Part shown: piece by piece, positions 8,826-11,634 of the stretch | Layout: each line of letters starts with the position of its first letter | Position numbering within the stretch: the stretch's first letter is position 1 | NCBI GenBank assembly: GCA_030673085.1 | Contig: DAOVFE010000021.1 | Coordinates: 1 to 11,634, forward strand | Origin: Anaerolineales bacterium | GTDB lineage: Bacteria; Chloroflexota; Anaerolineae; Anaerolineales; E44-bin32 | DNA: 11,634 bases | Direction: 5' to 3' | Notes under the pieces: model-generated | The model's input: the letters and a program-made list of their open reading frames with translations, nothing else | What the model was told of the DNA's origin: nothing | The model's database searches: none | Program-made: the position numbers and the translations under genes

Positions 8826-9851
8826 ATGATGGAAACCAGTGACTTTTATTACGAACTCCCGCCCGAGAAAATCGCCCAGCGTCCAAAGCATCCCCGCGAT
8901 TCCTCCCGCCTTTTAGTCCTCAATCGATCTCGTAAAGAGATAACCCATCATATATTTCGCGAGCTGCCTCAATTTCTGCATCCTGGCGATACCCTTGTCC
9001 TCAATGAGACCAAAGTCGTACCAGCTCGCTTGCATGCACGTAAGATCCCCACTGGCGGCAAGGCGGAGATCCTACTGCTTAAACGGCTGAAACCTCAAAC
9101 ATGGGAGGCGCTTGTCGGAGGGAAAGGGCTAAAACCGGGACGCCGTCTTGACATTGAGGGAGGAGCAGAAGCGGAAATCATACAAGATTTAGGACGCTCA
9201 CGCCGGCTTATATATTTCAGTCAACCAATTATGCCAATGCTTGAACAAATCGGCGAAATGCCCCTTCCGCCCTACATACATAAACCACTCCAAAGCGCAG
9301 ATGAATACCAAACCGTATTCGCTCATTACCCAGGTTCATCTGCTGCACCGACTGCAGGATTGCATTTCACGCCAGAGCTGCTAAATCGGATTGAAGCCAA
9401 CGGCGTTCACATTATCACTATCACACTTCATGTCGGCCTGGATACGTTCGCTCCGGTAAAAGAACTCAATCCGAGCCAGCATAAGATCCATACCGAGTGG
9501 TGCCATGTTACCCAGGAAGCTGCCGATGCAATCAACGCCGCTCACGCCGCTGGGGGACGGATCATTGCCGTTGGCACGACCACCACTCGCACGCTCGAAT
9601 CTGCCGCTCAGGCGGCCACATCGCCAAACATTGCGGCTCCCATTGATGGCCCAACCGACCTCTTTATCCTGCCAGGTTATAAATTCCAGGCAGTCGATGC
9701 CATGATCACCAACTTTCATCTTCCCTGCTCAACACTCTTGATGCTGGTCAGCTCCTTTGCCGGACGCGAGCGTATACTTCAGACATATGAAATTGCCAAG
9801 CAAATGAACTACCGTTTCTATTCCTTTGGCGATGCGATGCTTATTCTCTAA
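8826..9851 (+). CDS. queA: S-adenosylmethionine:tRNA ribosyltransferase-isomerase QueA
   Basis: Transfers the ribosyl moiety of S-adenosylmethionine to preQ1 in tRNA to make epoxyqueuosine at wobble position 34. The 341-aa product is full length with the family landmarks: RPKHPRDSSRLLVL (19-32), LVLNETKVVPARLHARK (58-73), AEILLL (80-85), GEMPLPPYI (143-151), the signature PGSSAAPTAGLHFT (169-182), HVGLDTFAPV (202-211), GTTTTRTLES (250-259) and PTDLFILPGYKFQAVDAMITNFHLP (276-300). Two adjacent ATGs, 8826 and 8829, are possible starts; the upstream GGA is weak and cannot decide. ruvB-queA adjacency is common in bacteria; tgt, the usual partner, is not in this window. Confidence 0.97.
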   Translation: MMETSDFYYELPPEKIAQRPKHPRDSSRLLVLNRSRKEITHHIFRELPQFLHPGDTLVLNETKVVPARLHARKIPTGGKAEILLLKRLKPQTWEALVGGKGLKPGRRLDIEGGAEAEIIQDLGRSRRLIYFSQPIMPMLEQIGEMPLPPYIHKPLQSADEYQTVFAHYPGSSAAPTAGLHFTPELLNRIEANGVHIITITLHVGLDTFAPVKELNPSQHKIHTEWCHVTQEAADAINAAHAAGGRIIAVGTTTTRTLESAAQAATSPNIAAPIDGPTDLFILPGYKFQAVDAMITNFHLPCSTLLMLVSSFAGRERILQTYEIAKQMNYRFYSFGDAMLIL

Positions 9852-9880
9852 TTGACTCCAACAACCAATAATGGCATACT
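9852..9880 (+). promoter_or_regulatory. Possible promoter of the sORF/AIR-synthase-like unit
   Basis: TTGACT (9852-9857), starting directly after the queA stop, is followed after 17 bases by CATACT (9875-9880), a 4-of-6 -10 match. A start near 9887 would give a 210-base leader holding the small ORF and hairpins. The same TTGACT also follows the ruvB stop within an identical 12-base string. Confidence 0.4.
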
Positions 9881-9958
9881 TCAATTGTCAGATTTGCTAT
9901 TGAAGAACAACTTACCTAACCTCCACATCGCTACCCCATATACGAGGAGGTGATGCCA

Positions 9959-10021
9959 ATGAGTAGTGACTGTACTCGTAATGAAAGTACCGCTGCGGCA
10001 TCCCTCCTCCTCGGAGGATAA
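9959..10021 (+). CDS. 20-aa leader peptide candidate
   Basis: ATG at 9959 follows GAGGAGG with eight bases of spacing, the strongest Shine-Dalgarno in the window. The frame reads MSSDCTRNESTAAASLLLGG and stops at TAA (10019-10021). Three consecutive CTC leucine codons overlap the pyrimidine run that can pair with its own SD. An in-frame ATG two codons earlier (9953) is too close to the SD. The reading frame covers the left arm of the 11-bp stem, so translation would open it. No family is recognised; a regulatory leader peptide is more likely than a functional product. Confidence 0.5.
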   Translation: MSSDCTRNESTAAASLLLGG

Positions 10022-10040
10022 GAAAGCCGCAGCGGTGCCC

Positions 10041-10068
10041 AAGCAGCCGTCTTTATAGGCGGCTGTTT
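10041..10068 (+). terminator. Terminator-like hairpin ahead of the AIR-synthase-like gene
   Basis: CAGCCGTC (10044-10051) pairs with GGCGGCTG (10058-10065), one wobble, around TTTATA; the flanks AAG/TTT extend the helix to 11 pairs. The tract after it is only TTTGTG, so termination may be weak or conditional. The gene starts 28 bases downstream. Confidence 0.55.
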
Positions 10069-10096
10069 GTGCGATTCTAACTTAAAGGTTTGGCCA

Positions 10097-11107
10097 ATGA
10101 CCCCATTATCCCTGGGTAAACTTCCACCGAAGTTCCTTGATCAGCTTCTAAGATATATTGCTGATTCAACAGATCCGCGCGTCTACCAAGGGCCAGGCAT
10201 TGGCTTAGATTGCGCGGTTCTTGATTTTGGAAACCGCTTCGTAGTTGTGAAATCAGACCCGATTACATTTGCTACCGATTCTATTGGCTGGTATGCGGTT
10301 AATGTCAATGCCAACGATATCGCCACCACCGGTGCGCGTCCTCGCTGGTTTCTGGCTACACTCCTGCTCCCGGTTAGCACAGAAAAGAAAACTGTGGAAA
10401 CGATCTTCGGTCAAATAAAAACGGCCTGCCAAGAGGTTGGAGCGTCCCTCATCGGAGGGCATACCGAGCTTACCGCCGGATTAGACCGGCCGATTATTGC
10501 CGGAACAATGCTTGGCGAAATCGATCGGGAATGCCTAATATCCCCAAGTGGGGCAAAACCCGGAGATCATATCCTTCTTACTAAGGGCATTCCAATTGAG
10601 GCCACAAGCATCCTGGCCCGTGAATTTCCAGCCAGACTTTCCAGCCTGCCCAATTCAGTTGTAGAACGGGCGGCAGAATATCTGCATAACCCCGGCATAT
10701 CTATCGTACCAGAGGCCATGGCCGCGGCTGAAGTTGGCGGCGTTACCGCCATGCACGATCCAACTGAAGGAGGACTCGCGGCTGCTTTATGGGAACTAGC
10801 CCAGGCATCTCAAGTCCGTTTGGTTATCGACGTGGAGGCGATTCCGATTCCACAGGAATCCCGAATGGTATGCGATGCTCTCAGCATTAACCCCCTCGAA
10901 GCCATCGCATCTGGTGCGCTCTTACTTACGGTTGATCCAAAATCTGTTTCCTTGGTTCTGAAGGCGATAGGCGATCTAGATATTACGGTTGTGGACATTG
11001 GTAGTGTGGAACCCGGCCGCGATGTACTAATCCTTCGTCAAGGGAATAGCTCTAGATTGAACTGGCCATTGCGGGATGCCATAGCACAACTATTCGAGAA
11101 ACCGTAG
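10097..11107 (+). CDS. AIR synthase-related (HypE/PurM-like) protein
   Basis: A 336-aa member of the ATP-binding PurM/HypE/SelD/ThiL superfamily. Visible features: GPGIGLDCAVLDFG (32-45) with the metal/nucleotide aspartate, SDPITF (53-58), AVNVNANDIATTGARPRW (67-84), GASLIGGHTEL (115-125) and MHDPTEGGLAAALWE (219-233), all in HypE-like order. Canonical HypE ends in PRIC, with the cysteine that carries the cyano precursor for [NiFe] hydrogenase; this protein ends QLFEKP with no cysteine, and no hyp genes are near. It is therefore better called AIR synthase-related with unknown substrate. The ATG at 10097 is preferred over an upstream in-frame TTG (10067), since AAAGG lies eight bases ahead and the TTG lies inside the hairpin flank. 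It is preceded by the small-ORF leader. Confidence 0.88.
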   Translation: MTPLSLGKLPPKFLDQLLRYIADSTDPRVYQGPGIGLDCAVLDFGNRFVVVKSDPITFATDSIGWYAVNVNANDIATTGARPRWFLATLLLPVSTEKKTVETIFGQIKTACQEVGASLIGGHTELTAGLDRPIIAGTMLGEIDRECLISPSGAKPGDHILLTKGIPIEATSILAREFPARLSSLPNSVVERAAEYLHNPGISIVPEAMAAAEVGGVTAMHDPTEGGLAAALWELAQASQVRLVIDVEAIPIPQESRMVCDALSINPLEAIASGALLLTVDPKSVSLVLKAIGDLDITVVDIGSVEPGRDVLILRQGNSSRLNWPLRDAIAQLFEKP

Positions 11108-11122
11108 AAACCTTAAGCCCGC

Positions 11123-11545
11123 TCATACAATATAGCGCGCCAGAAACCCAATTGCTGTGGCAATTAAAGTCACAAATACATGCAACCCGAAGAAAACGGC
11201 GATCGCGCGGTATGGCTTTATTTGGGCGCATATTCCTCCAACAAGCGAATAAGTTATACCGATAATTAACCAGGCAAAGCCAACTGGAATTTGTGGATGT
11301 AGAACGCCTATCGGCCCTCGGGCCAGCACGTTAAGCAGTACATTTACCCCTTCCGAATGGCAGACCATATCGCCGCTTATCCCCCAACGCAGCGATAGAA
11401 CTTCCTGCCGGCATAACACATCGCGAGTAAAAGCAATCTCAGAAATACCTGCTTCAATCGCTATAAACGCCAGAGCAGCAAACGCTCCAATCATAAAACG
11501 TTGTAAACCCTGTTTTGTCCTATTTGAAGCGCTTTTAATCTGCAT
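11123..11545 (-). CDS. Small hypothetical membrane protein
   Basis: A 140-aa protein with a positively charged N-terminus (MQIKSASNRTK) and about three membrane spans: FMIGAFAALAFIAIEAGI near residues 17-34, FAWLIIGITYSLVGGI near 90-105, and AVFFGLHVFVTLIATAIGFL near 115-134. Two cysteines (LCRQE and MVCHSE) sit in the loop after the first span and might pair outside the cell. The ATG at 11545 is chosen over an in-frame TTG at 11560 because AAGGA lies six bases ahead of it. It converges on the preceding gene with a 15-bp gap. No family is recognised, and upstream sequence to the window end shows no confident promoter. Confidence 0.7.
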   Translation of the reverse strand: MQIKSASNRTKQGLQRFMIGAFAALAFIAIEAGISEIAFTRDVLCRQEVLSLRWGISGDMVCHSEGVNVLLNVLARGPIGVLHPQIPVGFAWLIIGITYSLVGGICAQIKPYRAIAVFFGLHVFVTLIATAIGFLARYIV

Positions 11546-11634
11546 CAGAGGTCCTTGCAAGCCAAGCTCCGTATAACAAAGCAGTCCGATTTCGAGTTGC
11601 AGCCAGCCGGTAAGGAAAAGCCGCTATATAGACT

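Larger units (their letters stand above)
9919..10068 (+). promoter_or_regulatory. Structured leader with SD-sequestering and attenuator-like elements
   Basis: Elements in order: ACCTCC (9919-9924), complementary to GGAGGT (9946-9951); the SD GAGGAGG (9944-9950) of a 20-codon ORF; an 11-bp stem ACCGCTGCGGC (9989-9999)/GCCGCAGCGGT (10026-10036); inside its loop CCTCC/GGAGG (10003-10007/10013-10017), the same pyrimidine run also complementary to the SD; then the terminator-like hairpin. SD masking and stem disruption by a translating ribosome are both possible. This looks like a translation-coupled attenuator or an unnamed regulatory RNA. I do not recognise a known riboswitch class. Confidence 0.5.

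Noticed and set aside
11611..11634. Possible third start of the 88-bp repeat (AAGGAAAAGCC)
   Set aside because: One A is missing from the conserved end and the following bases do not match; the window ends before it could be tested.

Overview
This 11.6-kb window is bacterial chromosome of moderate GC. It carries mostly housekeeping genes separated by spacers rich in decayed mobile DNA. The mix points, by inference only, to a Chloroflexota (Dehalococcoidia-like) or similar lineage: a T-box-controlled valS, a DUF4332-type helix-hairpin-helix protein, adjacent ruvB and queA, an AIR-synthase/HypE-like protein and an IS200/IS605 tnpB relic.

Left part (1-4440), genes on the minus strand. A ~177-bp fold-back element and one copy of an 88-bp hairpin repeat lie downstream of valS (valyl-tRNA synthetase). 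valS is preceded by a full T-box leader: TTGACG/TATAAT promoter, candidate GUC specifier, UGGU antiterminator bulge, and a terminator built on a perfect 30-bp palindrome. Directly upstream is an unrecognised coiled-coil/helical-repeat protein, probably starting at a TTG codon with a strong Shine-Dalgarno.

Middle (4440-6600), accessory spacer. It contains an internally deleted tnpB relic whose N-terminal half is readable through four in-frame stops, with a recognisable right-end hairpin. It also holds a MITE-like element with a perfect 21-bp-arm palindrome and a second degenerate tandem copy, a consensus promoter driving the DUF4332-like gene, a 150-bp MITE with GGGGCTGTC ends, and a second copy of the 88-bp repeat.

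Right part (6600-11634), plus strand. Glucokinase, RuvB (apparently on a leaderless mRNA), QueA, and an AIR-synthase-like protein that lacks the HypE C-terminal cysteine. The last gene has an unusual leader: a 20-codon ORF with a very strong Shine-Dalgarno, complementary anti-SD segments on both sides, an 11-bp stem and a terminator-like hairpin just before the gene. A small minus-strand membrane protein converges on it at the right edge.

The genes serve translation (ValRS, queuosine tRNA modification), recombination repair (RuvB) and sugar phosphorylation (Glk); they do not form one pathway. I see no CRISPR array, defence island, prophage or tRNA gene. The most interesting non-textbook signals are the leader upstream of the AIR-synthase-like gene and the cluster of small fold-back repeats.
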